64,000 bases of DNA. Origin: Trichobilharzia szidati (Eukaryota > Platyhelminthes > Trematoda > Strigeidida > Schistosomatidae). This document shows, one piece after another, positions 12,701 through 27,824 of the stretch. A program made the translations under genes and the position numbers. How positions within the stretch are numbered: position 1 is the first letter of the stretch; every line of letters begins with the position of its first letter. Where the stretch lies: positions 38,202,804-38,266,803 of the forward strand of contig OX235277.1 in assembly GCA_944472155.2 (NCBI GenBank). Reading direction: 5' to 3'. A model generated the notes under the pieces. That model was not told the DNA's origin. It ran no database searches and was given only the letters and a program-made list of their open reading frames with translations.

Positions 12701-15700
12701 ACTTTGATCTCAATACCAGAGAAAAACTGTTTACCACGCATATCCCATACACCAAGTTGTGGTGAAGCTTGAGCTTTCGTACGTCCACCATATTGGATTT
12801 TAGGCGCGGGAATAACTCGACCCTGAATCTCTGCCATACGAGTATTCACGTTAATGCCAAACATTTGTAAGTGTGGATCAGCATTGAAATTAGCTCGTTT
12901 TACCTATTCAATTTTGCATAGAAGTTGATTAGTAGTCATTGATGTCAGTTAAGGCAGGAAATTCATTCAAAAAACGTCATACAAAAAAAGAGACTCAACA
13001 GCAAACACTAAATAAGCGCATAATATAACACAAGTTTCGAAAGAATAACTGTAAAGGTGAATTGCTAAACTTGGAGTGTAAGAAGGCAAAGGTTATACGG
13101 TTGCATTATATACAATATGTCACGAAATTGTGTTGGGAGTTAAAAGCGAGAGGTTAAAGGTGTTGATTTCAGCTAGATGAATTGACTACTGACCAATCTT
13201 CAATAGCGATCAAAATCTACTGTGTGTGTATATTGTAGCTCGACGGTGAAGTGCACTTCATAGAGATACTGAAAACTAAGAGACAATAGGCCACAGTTTA
13301 TTCGTGGCCGCTGCTCATCGAAACACGACTAACGGACAGATTTCAATGACTAACTAAAAATATTCAAATATTGGTTTTGTAGGAATTTTGTTTGATTAGA
13401 TGGAGGATTTCATCATGAGCTGACATCAGTTAGAGAACCATTGGAAAACTAGCTGGGAGTACTGGACAGCTACTTCGTCCCAGTTTGGGTCTCTTCATTA
13501 GTACGCACCCACCACAGGGGTTCGAACCCAGGGCCTCCCAGTTACACGGCTAGCGAGCTCGTAGACCATTAAGCCACTGGGACTCGATTCATTGCCCAGT
13601 CTATGAATTCCGCCAATACATGACATAGCGCGACCACTTCTTAATATTTTCTTCGATGACTTATTGCCTCACCTTTAACCTGTTGCACCCTGCTCGTCAC
13701 GGCTTCCCACTAGAAACCCAGGTCACTGCCTAAATACGGCCAGTTGCTAGTGAGCATCAGGTGAATTTCAAGTCCCAAACTAGAACGAAACAGCTGTCCA
13801 GTACTCCCAGCTAGTTTTCCAATGATTCTCTAACTGATATCAGCTCATGATGAAATCATCTACCCAGTCTAACTAAAAATAAACAATAACATTGGTTAGT
13901 ATTCACCGATTGGTTTATGTACACTATCGCTTTGAATGTTCAGTAAGAGATTCTCTCCTGCCAAATGTAAGATAATACTACTCCGACTCCTAGCTTAAAG
14001 CTAGAGAGTGAAGTGGTAGAACGTGTTGATCACTTCACTTGTTTCAGCCCCAATGGACTGACTGATGACGAAATCTCAGAACCTATATCAAAGACTCATG
14101 TGGCGTTTGCCAACTTCCATCATCTAACGCGTAGACTTGATATCCGGCTATCCATCAAAGGACATGCATACTGAGTGGCAATTCGCTGTCCTTCATACTA
14201 TGGCTGTGAAAAGTGGCCATTGAAAGTGAAAATTACGAAAAGACTAGCTCTCTTCGACCACAGATGTTTGCGTTCTGTCTCCTATAATAGGACGCATAAT
14301 ATTGTGACTAATACTGAGGTTAGGAGTTGAGTGTTAGCAAAGGAAATGCTGTACGTATGCCTAGAAGTCATCATCTTTCTCGACGAGTAATAAAGTCTGG
14401 AAAAGAATCATGCGTAGGTCAATGAAAATCACAAGTGTCTATGATGTCTGGGGTCGCCAGTTTGATCTACGTGGAGGTGAAGACTACCTGATTGCGGTTC
14501 CTCAAGGTAATAAGAATCAATGGTTGGAGACACTATTGATGATATGGCTCAAAATCGGTCACAATGGTACTCTCATATCCACTAAACCGTCATAATTGTG
14601 AGGGTTACTATTCTTTCTCCTGCAACATTTCTGCTTATAACTTTTCTCTTAAATCTCCCTTTCCCTAATTTTTGGATGCGTTTAGAACTCCGACCATTTT
14701 TCAGAAATCGAACAAGGAGTCTTCATATCCTTTATCATATATAAGTACATATGTGCGCATGAAACTATTGATTAATCTAACATCTGTAGAAAAGAAAGAT
14801 TCCGCCAACTATTCGGAAGTAAAATAACCTAGAAGAACTTCTTGATAAGGAACCTTTCATTCTTGCCAAAAAGCAGATGGTGTGTGTATTATTATTTTTT
14901 TTTTCGGGTTAATTTTTCAGTTCCCATTGATTGATTGATTTTGTTGGATCAAAATGCCCGGTCTCTGTTGATAATGTCCGCTTCATGTACAGACACTTTG
15001 ACGATGTCTACAGACAGATTAAGGTGAAGTAAATTATTGGTTGATGGTGCCTATCGGTGCAGTCGTCAGCTGGATGCACCTGCATTCATTCACCGTGAGT
15101 AGTGATTTTCCCACTGAGAAGGCAGAAACGACTAGCTAACGAGTCCCAAACAGGACGAAACACCGATCCTAGATTTCACTACTAGTCACCACCAATAAAA
15201 AAGTTACTTCAGTTAAAATAGTCCCTGAAACAGTACATTCCAATTGACGAGATTTTATGATTCAATATATATATATATATATATATATCAGCAGATATAC
15301 AAACTTACCAGATTATTGATCTCTTTTTCTCGATCAGGAGCTGAACGAGCAGTCGCTTTAATCATAGTCGATGTTTGCATATCAGTCAACTTTTTAATAC
15401 ACCTTTGACCAGCGACCATATTACAAACTTCTAAAGGTAAATAAGTGTGCTTCTGTTCTTGACCAACTTGTAGACATGGTAAATGAGGATATCTATAGCA
15501 AAATAATACAAAAGTAATCAGTAATTCATAATTGTACACGTTTCACAATTGTGAGTACTTTTCAACAGTTGAATAGATATTTGAGTTATGGGTTTTGTAG
15601 GGATTTGGATCTATAGATTTCGTCATAAATCACTATCAGTTGAACAACCACTTGAAAACCAGAGAGAGCACTGGACAGATGTTTCGCCCTTGTTTAGGAC

Positions 15701-18700
15701 TCTTCGACTGGGAACGAACCCAGGACACCTAGATTACAAGGCCAGCAGCCCACTGACCATTCACTTAGCCGCTGCAACCCGTGAACTTTAAGTTCTGTCA
15801 GTTTGGCTTCTGTCTTGCTTCGCAGGCTGTGCAAAATACGTGAAGGATTGATTCGCGAAGAGCAGGCTGGGTTTCGTTCAGGTCGTGGATGCATTGAACA
15901 TGTGTTCACCCTTCGTCAGTTGTTGGAACACCGCCACACGTATTGCAGGCCAACGATCGTTGTGTTTCTTGATATTAGGGCTGCCTTCGATTCGTTGGAC
16001 AGAACTGTGCTCTGGAACTGTCTGTTAGAGAGAAGTGTACCTGAGAAATTTGTTAACATCTTGAAAGCCCTATACAGAAACACCTCAGGTAGAGTGAGGG
16101 CATACAACCAACTATCACCACTGTTCCCAACCAACAGTGGGGTTAGACAGGGTTGCCCAATCTCTCCATTTCTCTTTAACTTTGCCATCGATGACATTCT
16201 GGAGTCAGCTCTGAAGGATGTGCGTGAAGGTGGTGTAGATCTGCTACCTGGAGATAGACTTTTCGACCTCGAGTATGCAGACGATATCGTCTTATTGTGC
16301 GATAGCATGCAGGCTGCCCAAATCGCACTTAATCAGTTGGCGATCAGTGTCTGTAAGTATGGTATGTGCTTTGCACCGTCTAAGTGCAAAGTACTGTTAC
16401 AAGATTGGCAGGAACCTGTACCCGCGCTCACTCTTGCGTGTGAACCGCTTGAAGTTGTTGATAAGTTTGTGTACCTGGGTAGTTGTGTGAGTGCTGGTGG
16501 AGGGGTGACGGATGAGATTTCCAACCGTATAATGAAGGTTAGGGTGGCATACATCAACTTGTGCCACCTCTGGAGCCGCCGCGACGTTAGCCTGGCTGTC
16601 AAAGGTCGGGTATACAATGCTTCGGTGCGGGCTGCCTTGCTCTACGCCTGTGAAACCTGGCCTCTGATCTGAGAATGTGCGGCGACTCTGCGTGTTCGAT
16701 CATCACTGTCTCCGCAGGACTGCTTGCGTTCGATGGCATCATCATGTGAGTAATTCTGAGGTTCGGCGGCGTGTGTTTGAACACAGTGGAGATCACCATT
16801 CATTGAGTTTCGTCATCTGGAAACACCGTTTCCGGTGGCTTGGACATGTGCTGCGAATGTCATCCCAGAGGCTTCCGTACAGATCTCTGTTCGCTGGCTA
16901 GCCCTAGGACGGGATGGGAAAGGCGGACGGGTGGTCAGTCCATGATGTGGCGTCGTGGGATGAAGGATTTTTGTGCTAGATTAGCATCGGTTGGTGCGTC
17001 ACGACTCCCTGGTTGGGGTCCGCGAGATAGCTCGAATCAATGGCTCGAAACGTTATCGGATATGGCCAAGAATCGTAATCAATGGCGAACGTGCTGCAAT
17101 TTCCTTCTTTCTTCCCTTCCTGGTGATAGTTAACGAATACTGTTTGAACTTGTTAAACATGACTGTTTTCCTTCCTGATGAAGTTCGTTTTCTACCTATA
17201 TTTTTACTTGTAATCTATGTTGTTTTATTATTATTGTGTGGCGCATCTTTCTTGGTGCCATATTGTACCAAGTTTTTCTGCGTTTAAATAAATAAATAAA
17301 TAATCTGTCAGTTTGTGACCCCGGACAATGGCAAAGATGAACACTAAAACTTCAGTCTGTCTGATACGGTGGACCCCACTAGTCACAACTTCTCTTTAGA
17401 ACTTCAGGAAATCCATGCAGTAGGCTAGAGTCAATTGAAAAAAATAATACTAGACATATATTTCGTTCTACTCAAGGACTTTTCTGCGGCGGCAGCCTAT
17501 TACAATACATGAGACATAATCCCCGAAACCGCCACTGACAGCTGTACAACACGAAATGGTAGAAGTAAGATACCGCAAGTTATTCAATTGCGATCGAATT
17601 GCTCGACAGAGAAGTGCACACTTCGAAACATGCCTTTCCAGGATTCAACTTCCTGTACCCGACCGATGGCTATCACCTTAACATAGAGGCGATAGGGCTT
17701 GCATACAGCAATGACCCAGCTGGTTGGACTGGCTAGAACTGATGTTCCTGCAAGTCCTACCATGCAAGAAAGGTCGCTTGCTTAGATGTTGGACTAAAAG
17801 CAGTTACCAACCTAGTGTAAATCACTCACACCATGTTGGGGGTCTGTGGACGAAGTCGTACTGCTGATAAATAGGGATCTAATAGCGGTATGTTGTTCCC
17901 CTTAGACCATCGGCAGGCCAGTTTTGATGTGTTTTCCGCTCTGTAAAAGGGGAGGGGGGTTAGAAAACATCGACCCCGAAAACTACAACTGCCCGAGTTC
18001 AGTGGTAAGATCTTTACACGAACGCAACCACAAAAGCAAATTCAAGCAAGCCTTGTGTGACCGGCCCCAAGCATTTGTCCCTTGTGCTTGCTCCTTCTGC
18101 TTCAGATACTTCAAGAAAAAAAGAAACTTTCTGCAGGATCCTAGACTACAGCGAAACAGCTGTCCAGCGTTCCTTGGATTTTATTCATTCTCGAACTGAC
18201 ATCAGTTTACCACAAGTCTACGGCTCAAATTCATTAGTTTTCTTTCTCGCAAGTTCATGTAGAGAGAAAATATTAGAAAAAGTAACGCACACAACTCATA
18301 AAAATCGAAAATATAACAATGTAACTGGAGCTAATTATACACTGTACAACTGTACAATCAGCTGAACGAACAATACTTACTCTAAGCGCATATTGTAGCG
18401 TTCTTGAAAATACTTGGCTACAGTGCATTCTACTGTAGCACCAGTATCTAACTGTAAAGGGAATGATTGAGTTTGAGCCGGTCGTCGTGTCACATTGCAT
18501 ACACGATATTTACGTCGCATAGAACCACAATGTGTGATTTCAACTTTTAAACCTTGGTTACAAAAAAAAATTTTGACAAAAACAAAATACGAAAAATTAG
18601 AAGGACTTTGGCATAAAACCAACAAAAGATTAAGAAATATTGCATACGTACAAAACAGAGATAAAAGTATACATTTATTTATGATCTATGCACGCTACAA

Positions 18701-21700
18701 ACTTGTAAAGTGCAGGATGAAAAAAGAGAACTGAGCTAATGAATTGACATTTACTTTTACTTGTCTAACTGAGCTATTGTCTTCCTTATATATATATATA
18801 CCTATGTGCATATATATGTCTTATCTATCTTTTGATCATTTCTTGCATTCAGCGTGGAACGTAAAAGCAAGACAAGCTTTCACTACTCTCAAGTCTGTGT
18901 GGAGGTCAACAACACTCAGCATCAAAAATAAGATCCGGATTTTCAACTCCAATGTGAAGTCAGTGCTACTTGCTATACGGATCAGAGACTTGCACAGCGC
19001 GTCATAAAGAGCATCTCAAACAAACTACAAACCTTCATTAACAGCTGTCTTTGCTCAATACTCAAAATCAGATGGCCAAAAAGGATCAACAACAGGGATC
19101 TCTGGGAGCGAACCAACCAAGAACCGATTGTGAAACAAATATGCAGGAAGAAATGGAGATGGATTGGCTGGTCATACTCTGAGGAAACCATCAAGTGACA
19201 TCACTAGACAAGCCCTTGAGTGGAACCCGAAAGGGAAGCGGCGAGTTGGTCGTCAGTACAAAGGTGACTTGGAGGAGGTGATGTGAAGAGGAGACGAAAG
19301 CATGTGGGCAGATTTGGAGCCAGGTGAAGACTCTAGCAGAGAACAGAACGCAATGGAGACGCACGGCTGAAGCCCTATGTTCCTGTAGGAATTAAAGGAT
19401 ACAATAATAATAATAATGAATTGCTCTTTTTTTATCATTTCTTGCATTCAGCGTGGAACGTTGGGCTTCAAGCTTTAACTTTGAAGTTTCAGTAGAGACA
19501 GTGCTTTTACAAGATGGGATTGCGCGTTGCTTCACGCCCAATCTCCCCTCTTTCCCAGGCCTATTATCGGTCAGAAGACCAAACTACGTTTAAGAGTGTG
19601 TCCTTTGGGAATCGAACTAGAACATCCCACGTGGTTGGCTGAGCAGTACATACGCCCTTTGGGCTAACGACCAAACTTTATCCATATACTAACGCTAACA
19701 TAGTATCACTTCATTTTGTTTTTCTCTGCTTCCACCGTACGACGTTATACATCACTGGATGATAGCATTTTCGCCTTCCTTACTTGATGCATACAGATAA
19801 AGTACAGTAATCCCGATAAACCGGTGGGCTGTTCTTTACAAAAGCAGAAGGGTCAATGAAAACATCTAACGCTTACAACCCGACTGGAGGACATGCAGGT
19901 CTACTTAAGGGAACTGAAAAAACCCCATTCAAAACCAATGATGTACATGAACTTGATTTGGTCACTGGGAACCTTGGAACGTAGCTGCTGACGCTGCTTA
20001 ACACTGCCTTGTGGATCAAACTTCAAACCAAAGGCTCAAGGGAGGTTGCCCCTCAAGAAAACTACCTGCTCCGATGTGGGCATCCACGAAGTAGTCCGGT
20101 TGCCTAACTATGAGATTTTGTGTGACATATCAATTGATGCTCATATTGCACCAAGTCCCGTTTTAATAATAATAATGCAGTCGAATTTACTCCTGTGTAG
20201 GACTTTGACTCTGATACAAAGATGAATTTATGACAGTCGACTGGATATGTAAAACTATAATATATACAATGAATTGTACACAATGGTGAAAAAATCTTTA
20301 AAAAAGCCACATTGTGTAGTGAAAACCAATTACCTTTAATCTCTTTGGTGAATTTAACCCGTTGACTATCAGTCAATGGTCGACGTTGTTCATTCTTATC
20401 CGATATATCCAATACTTCACACATAAAGTCAATAACAGATTGAGCTTTGTAAAATGCAGTTGCCGATACTGTAATTCAAATTATAATGAATATTTAATTA
20501 TAATAATAATAATAAATTATGAAACTAAGACTACAAATATCCAACTATAGCACAACAGTACAAATGACGATAATATTTACAGCTATCCGATGTCTCATCA
20601 ACAGCTGTCTTCGCTCAATACTACTCAAGATCAGATGGCCGGCCAGAACAGATCAGCAACAGGAAGGGATCTCTGGCAATGAGCGAACCAACCTAACAGG
20701 AACAAACTGTGCAACAAATAAGCAGGAAGAAATGGAGGTGGATTGCGCATAGTCTGAAAAAACCATCAAGTGACATCACATGAAAGACCCCTCGAGTGGA
20801 ACCCGAATGGGAAGCGACGAGTTGGTCGTCCGAGGGTGAAATGGAGGAGGTGATGTGAAAGCATGTAGGTAGACGTGAAGCCAGGTGAAAACGTTGGCAG
20901 AGAACCGAACACAATGGAGACGTGCAGCTGAAACCCTATGTTCCTCTAAGAACTAAAGGAAACAATAATAATAATCCGGTGTCACCGAGAAAGACAAAAC
21001 TATTCTAGGTTGGAGGTGAGTCATGCGAGTGAGAAGAACTAAACGCAAAATGTTTTCTGGACACATAAATTAGGTTGCAAAGTTTTTTATTTTCAAGTAT
21101 TAGTTTTGTAGGGACTTTGCTTCATCGGTTGGAGGATTTCATAATGAGCTGACATCAGTTAGAGAACCATTGGAAAAGCTGCAGGGGGTACTGGACACCT
21201 GTTTCGTCCCATCACTTTGGGACTCTTCACAGTACGCACCCACCAGGGTTCGAACCCAGGACTTTCTGGTTACAACGCTGGCGAGGTCGTAAACTATTAA
21301 GCCACTGGGAACCGATTTTTTATGCCAACTGCTTCCTCAGCTATCCTATGCATAGTAATCCAAGGAATACCAGCCTAGAGAATTAAGGTGTCACCATCAC
21401 CTTGTATGGTATTGTAAAGGATTTCTTGTGCTCTGTATCCATACACTAGATGTGCTAATATGGAACTTCTAAATGACTTCATGATCCCTTTTCCTAACCA
21501 CGTTGAACAATGCTCAAGAAGGCCATAGTGGACTTGCCGAATCATTCTACCTATGTGTAACTATCTCCTGAAGAAAAGTTAAATTTATAAATGCACACTG
21601 AATTGGTTAGACTGGCTGGTTTATCCTTTACCCACACTGGAATTATACAACGGTAGGTGAATTTTGAAAATAATGTTACGGTAAAGAATGTTTTAGCTAT

Positions 21701-24700
21701 TCTTTCGATACTAGTAATTCAGTAGCAGCATCTCCTTCAGTTTTTAATGTCTATGATTATTATTTTACTTATTACGTAACCGCTACATGTCAAGTGGTCC
21801 ACAACGGAAAACTCAACGAAGCCTTTGAAGTGAAGACAGGAGTACAACAAGGCTGCCTATACTACCACCGATAATATTCCTAATTGTGATGGACTGGCTC
21901 ATGGCATAGACAGTGGGGAGTAAGAAGAAAAGAATACACTGGACCGATAAGAGGATTCTCGAAGATCTGGACTTCGTTAACGATTTATGTCAAGTGTCAC
22001 ACAAACTCGAAGAATTACAGGCGAAAACCAACAAACTGACAGAAGAAACAGGGAAGATGAGACTTCAAGTGAACACACACAGAAGACGGAGGTGATGCAG
22101 ATAACTAACCAACCAACAACAGGAAGCACGAGTAGCGATCAATGCGACAAATTTGAAGGTAGTCATGTTGGTCTACCTAGGGGATTTGGAATACTCTGAT
22201 TACAAACCTACGATGTACATGGGGTCTGGAATCCCAAGGAATCAAATGGCGGTGTATGAACCTGTTTTGGTCACCGGAAACTGTAGGAATGTGTAGCTCC
22301 CTTGTGGTCCAGACTTCAAGTTAAAGGTCCCAGAGTCTGACCCCTGAAAACAACAACCTACTTTGGTCTGGGCGTCCAGGCAGTGTTTCAGCCTTCACAC
22401 AAACTATGAGATTTTATGTGGCGCATCTTCTGGCGTCTATAATGTACGACGTTTATTTTAATGTTAATGCATAGAACTATTGAAAATTATCTCTAACGGA
22501 GTCATCCATTGACGATCTATTACAAAGTAATGTAACGAAAAACGTTAACTTCTGGAAACTTAGTTGTGCATTAGACCATTTGCATTCTGAAAGAAACACA
22601 CGCACGGCTTCAAGCTTCAAAGTTTCAGTAACAGTGATGTTGTTTTTATGAAATGAGGTTGCTCGATCCCACATTCGAACTTCCCTCTTTATTCGGCTTA
22701 CTGCTATCTAAGCAACGTTTAAGATGGCGTCCACTGGAATTCCAACCTCCCGGCCCTCCCATGTGGTTAGCGAGCATTTTACCGCGGAACCATCGTCTCA
22801 AAGTGCACTACAAGTTTAGATGTATCGCGCCTAACCTGGGCCCTGGAGTACATGCACTTTCTTTTTCATTGGCATTCCACGTTGAATAGCTCAGTAAATA
22901 TAAAAACACATGGACTTACCGTCAATATTAAGCATCATACGCCACTGGGATGGTCGAACACTTTGATGAAAACCAAACCAGACTTCTCGACCACCACCCA
23001 GGGGATTTTCATATCCATCAGGATTTTGAAAGAAAGATCGACCGACAGGTGTATAACTTTTATAATTTTTAAGAAAAAACAAGAAGAGGGGGAAATTAAA
23101 ATTTATCGCATAGAAACTAACAGTTTTTTCAGAGTATATATTTCAAATTTCTAAGCAAAAGGTTAGTGAAAAAAAAGAAATACACCAGTGTTTTTCAGTT
23201 TTATGACACGAGATGTGGCTTGTGTTACTACTGTCTAGCACTGGACACTGAACGGATAAATCCCTTAGGTGAAAATCCTAGTTCACCTAAGTTGACACCT
23301 GAACAACAAATACTCCTAATATAAGGATAAAACTTGAGCACTGTGGTAGACTATAATTCCATTATGGATCAAATTTATTTTGATAAAGTGTCACACATTG
23401 TTGTTATACAGTAATATTTACTGATGACGACGTTTTTAGCACAATTTATTGCTGTTCATAATCATATCAGGGTACTCACACAACTTTCTTGCTTCTTTTA
23501 TATAGATGAGTAAAAACTTGATTAGACATTTAAGTGTTTAACAAACCGAGCATTAACAACACTGAGTAGTACAACAAAAAACATAAACGATGAAACGAAA
23601 CAGATAGGAGGAGCGTTGGTGTCAAATAACTATTCTCTAAAATTCATTAAGAAGATCAGTAAAGGCCAAAAGCAAAATAAAAATAATACTTAAACTAATA
23701 ATGATAACATAAATAAAGAAGAATATAAGGCACCTACAGTAGTTTTACCATATAAGGATGGGACATCTGGAACCCTCCCTATGTAGGATTCCCAATAAAG
23801 CATTTAAACCAAGGAACTCACTCACTCAGATAGGTTAAGCTCTGTAGGCTATACGACCCTGTCAGTTGACCCAATTAAACAAAATAATGTAATTTACAGA
23901 ATAGATTGCAGTGACTGTGAGTGGGGTCAACTACATAGGTAGGACTAGTAGATCAGGAGTAGTGAGATTAGAATGATTGATCCCACGAAGATAGGTAATT
24001 TAGAAAAAAAACTTAGCAATTGCACTGCATCCATTAACACACAACCACACAGTAGGGTGGGTGGCCTCCAAAGCCTCAGGATGGTCGGGTGTGGATGCCT
24101 TGCGCTGCGGGTTGGCCACCTCTCCGCACACCTCTTGAAATGCTCCCATATGACCGGGCGTCTTACATAGCCTCTCCTGAGGAAGTCCTACTCACTGCCT
24201 TCACGTGGCGGAGGTGTTTTTCACCAAAGTGAGAGGGCTAAAGCGGATGCCCGGCGCTCTTCACCGGCTTGACTGTCCATTGGATGACAGTCTAGGGGAG
24301 ATGGCTAAACCCTGATTCCAAACCTCCAACGACTGGCGTATGAAGCTCACTGGAGCTCACCGGCACACGTATGGACAAAGGGCTTGTTGGATGTCTGGCC
24401 CCATTCAAAAAGGCGTATGAACCGAACTCCGGTCACCGGCTGCCAATGGATGGTGGACTCCCTACTCCACTCCTACTGCCTTGTAGGTCACACTTGTTTG
24501 TGTAAAGGCTAGAGCTGCACTCTCAAACAAAAGGCCGAGCGATTCTGGGGACATCACTCGTACCAAATTCCCATGAAACTTCATGAACTTTCTTACAAAC
24601 GACTCTATTCGAGATGTTCATGAAGCCGGCTCATCATCCCGCAGGAGATAGCCGAAGTAAATTAAAGTAAGTAAGTGAGATAGAGTGAAAATTCTAAAAA

Positions 24701-27099
24701 GTAACACAGGTAGGTGAAGACAGACAGTGGTTGATTACTGAATCCTTGTTCATCGAGTCTACACCCAACACATGAGCAATAGAAGTGACTCAACACAAAT
24801 ACAGGAGATATGGAAGACATTATTACTAGTCAAATCAGACGATAAAAAATAATGTTAAAATGTATTCAATTCACATTATAACATTCTAACAAGTTATCTA
24901 TTTCATTCTTGGTGCCATATTGTACCAAGTTTTAATGCGTTTAAATAAATAAATAAAAATACTATAAAAAACATCTCATTTTCCATCTTACTGTATTTTA
25001 TTGATTACACTAATATTATTTCCGAATGTACTTTATCTTTTTATGATTTTATATTCAAATATCTAATTAATTTGTTACTCATGTATATAAATGAAGCAAG
25101 AAAGTCATGTGTGAGAAGTACCTTGATATGATAATGAGCAGCAATAAATTGTGTTCGAAACGTCGTCATCAGTAAATACTACTGTATGACACTACATTGT
25201 GTGACTTTATGAAAATAAAATTTTATGCAGAATGGAACTAATTCTCCTGTTAAGCATGGATGATACATAAACACAGCCTATCACATTAAATGTAGTAATG
25301 AGTGTAACTGACTCGTATTATTACTACACTTTACTTTATTGTTGTTGTAGAGGTGGAAAACAGTGAACAGTGAGTGAGTGACTGAGTGACCCTACATATA
25401 GCATTAGCTAAGGAGGATTCCTCCAATGACAACAAAGTGAAAGTTTATCCCTTTACGATAGGATAGTTAATGACCTAACAAGCATGATAATTTTTCCCAG
25501 TCATTCTACAATTTCACATACATCATATTCACACTTATAAGCGCTTTGGTGTAGATTTCAGCTGTTATATAATTGTGGTCTCTTTCTTACTAACTACATG
25601 AACTTCTGCCATTTCTGCATGGTCATCGACTGACTGACTGGTTTCAACATAGAACTTTGCACCGATGTGCAGCAGTTCGACTCGCCACTCTTCACTACTT
25701 ACCACACAACGCAAAAGAAAGTAAAAAGAAATGCAAAACAGAGACAGTATACAGAGATATGAGGCAAAAGGAATAATAGCTTCGAAGAATCAGTGTTTTA
25801 TTGAATAAGTCACAAAGAGTGGATGCATCTGAGCCACTGAGAACAATTTTGAGCCACATTACCAATTGTCTCACGACACTGGTCTTTGCCATCCCGAGGA
25901 CCCCAACAGGGAAACCAGTCCACACCTCCCTACGTGGCTGGCTGGCTTAAACTAACTGTTGTGGATTTCATTGACTGATGAAGCCATCGATTGGTCTGAC
26001 GACCCACCACTAGCTAACTCTTTTCCGGCCTGATCAATCCTATATCAGTCAGCTAACACTGGCCGTCTTCGAGAAAGGCGACGGCTAGACATGCATGAGT
26101 AACACGTGTGCTAACCATCTCAATCAATGCAACTGCTTCAAAACCTCATTGATCGACTTCCCCGCCTACCTACCTAGCACTCGACCGATGCCTAACCCCA
26201 ATACTGCTCACCCACGCAACACAAACGGGAAATAGAACGCAGGCACGTATGATCAAAGACAATCAACCTGGTTTTTCATGTCTTCCACTCTCAATGGCCA
26301 AGTCTCATTAACAGCCATAAAGGAGGACAAAGAGTTGCTGAGTAGTACACACGCCCGTTGGACGATAGCCGGATATCACGTCTACACCAGAGACGGCGTA
26401 AACTGGCATATACGAAATGAGCCACCTGTATCCGTGATGAGATTTCGTCAGCGATCAACCCGCTGGCGCTGGCTGAAGCAACTCCCCAAATAAGTGAAGT
26501 GGTCAACACGCTCTACCACTTCACTACTGCCTATCTTTAAGCTAGGAGTGAATCGATGTAGTTCAGGCTTGACTTAGTGGTTTCAGCATAACTTTACATC
26601 AGTAGATTCATGGTTCGCATTCCACTCTATGTACTTTACACCTAACCGTAGGATTGTGGTGGTGTGATACAGACAATGGCTTCCAACGGAATATTATTGT
26701 CACATTCAATAATGCATTAGCAACAGAATTATATATATATATATATATTTGAACATTCTATTTCATGTCGTTTAATGTAAACTAAAATCACACGCTCAGT
26801 GATTGGTTAAAGAATATACATTGTGACTGGACACTAGTATCTAGTGTGATGTGTCTAGTCCTCTAGTTGGTGCAAACTGGATTCTACCAAGTAATGGTTT
26901 GTAGGGATTTGATTGATTGGTTACAGGATTTCATCATGAGCTGACATTGGTTAGAGAACCATAGGAAAAACCTGGGAGTACTGGACAGCTGTTTCGTCCT
27001 AGTTTGGGACTCTGCCGCCAACCTCTAAGAAAACTATGTGTTTCAGTCTGGGCAGTATCCCAGTCCTCGCATCTCTTGGTTCCCACAGCGCATCAAGTT

Positions 27100-27146
<47 letters not shown>

Positions 27147-27770
27147 GCTGTTCAACAGCCAATACCACGTAATTCTGTCATACTTCACCACCCACTATGA
27201 CAACGTTAACTGAATAAAGAATCCGTAGATTAGGACTTGATATTAATCATAAAAATATTACACATTAGTACTACTACTACTGTTAGAGGACAATACATAA
27301 ATAAAGTGAATTTCAAATTGAAAGATAGAAAAATAATTTTTTTTAAATAAGAAAAACACTTACCTCATACTAGGTAAATGACGCATGATAACATCCAACG
27401 AAATGACAGCATCACTTGGAATATGCCGATTATGACCACCGAGAGCTTCTTCTAAAGCGAACAGTGACACTTCTGAAACATGCTTAATGGCAACACGAAA
27501 AACTCGATCCTTTCCTTCACCGGGTAATGTGACTTCTAGTTCAACCTAAAAGACATTTTCCAACAAATGCATATAAAACTTGTATATATATGTATGTGTG
27601 ATAGTGAGCACTTATTAAGAAACAAGCAACAGAGGAAAAGAAAACTTGATACTGAATAGTCAGTTAAGACCTATTTTCCCCTGGCATTCCTCCAACTAGA
27701 AAAAATGGACATTTTAAAAAGTAAGATTTAGGTAGTATAAGGATTTGCAGTTCAGATAATCATCAGTCCA

Positions 27771-27824
<54 letters not shown>

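Noticed and set aside
27004..27213. Open frame with [10 protein letters not shown] repeats
   Set aside because: It is a translation of the AT-rich microsatellite at 27101-27146.
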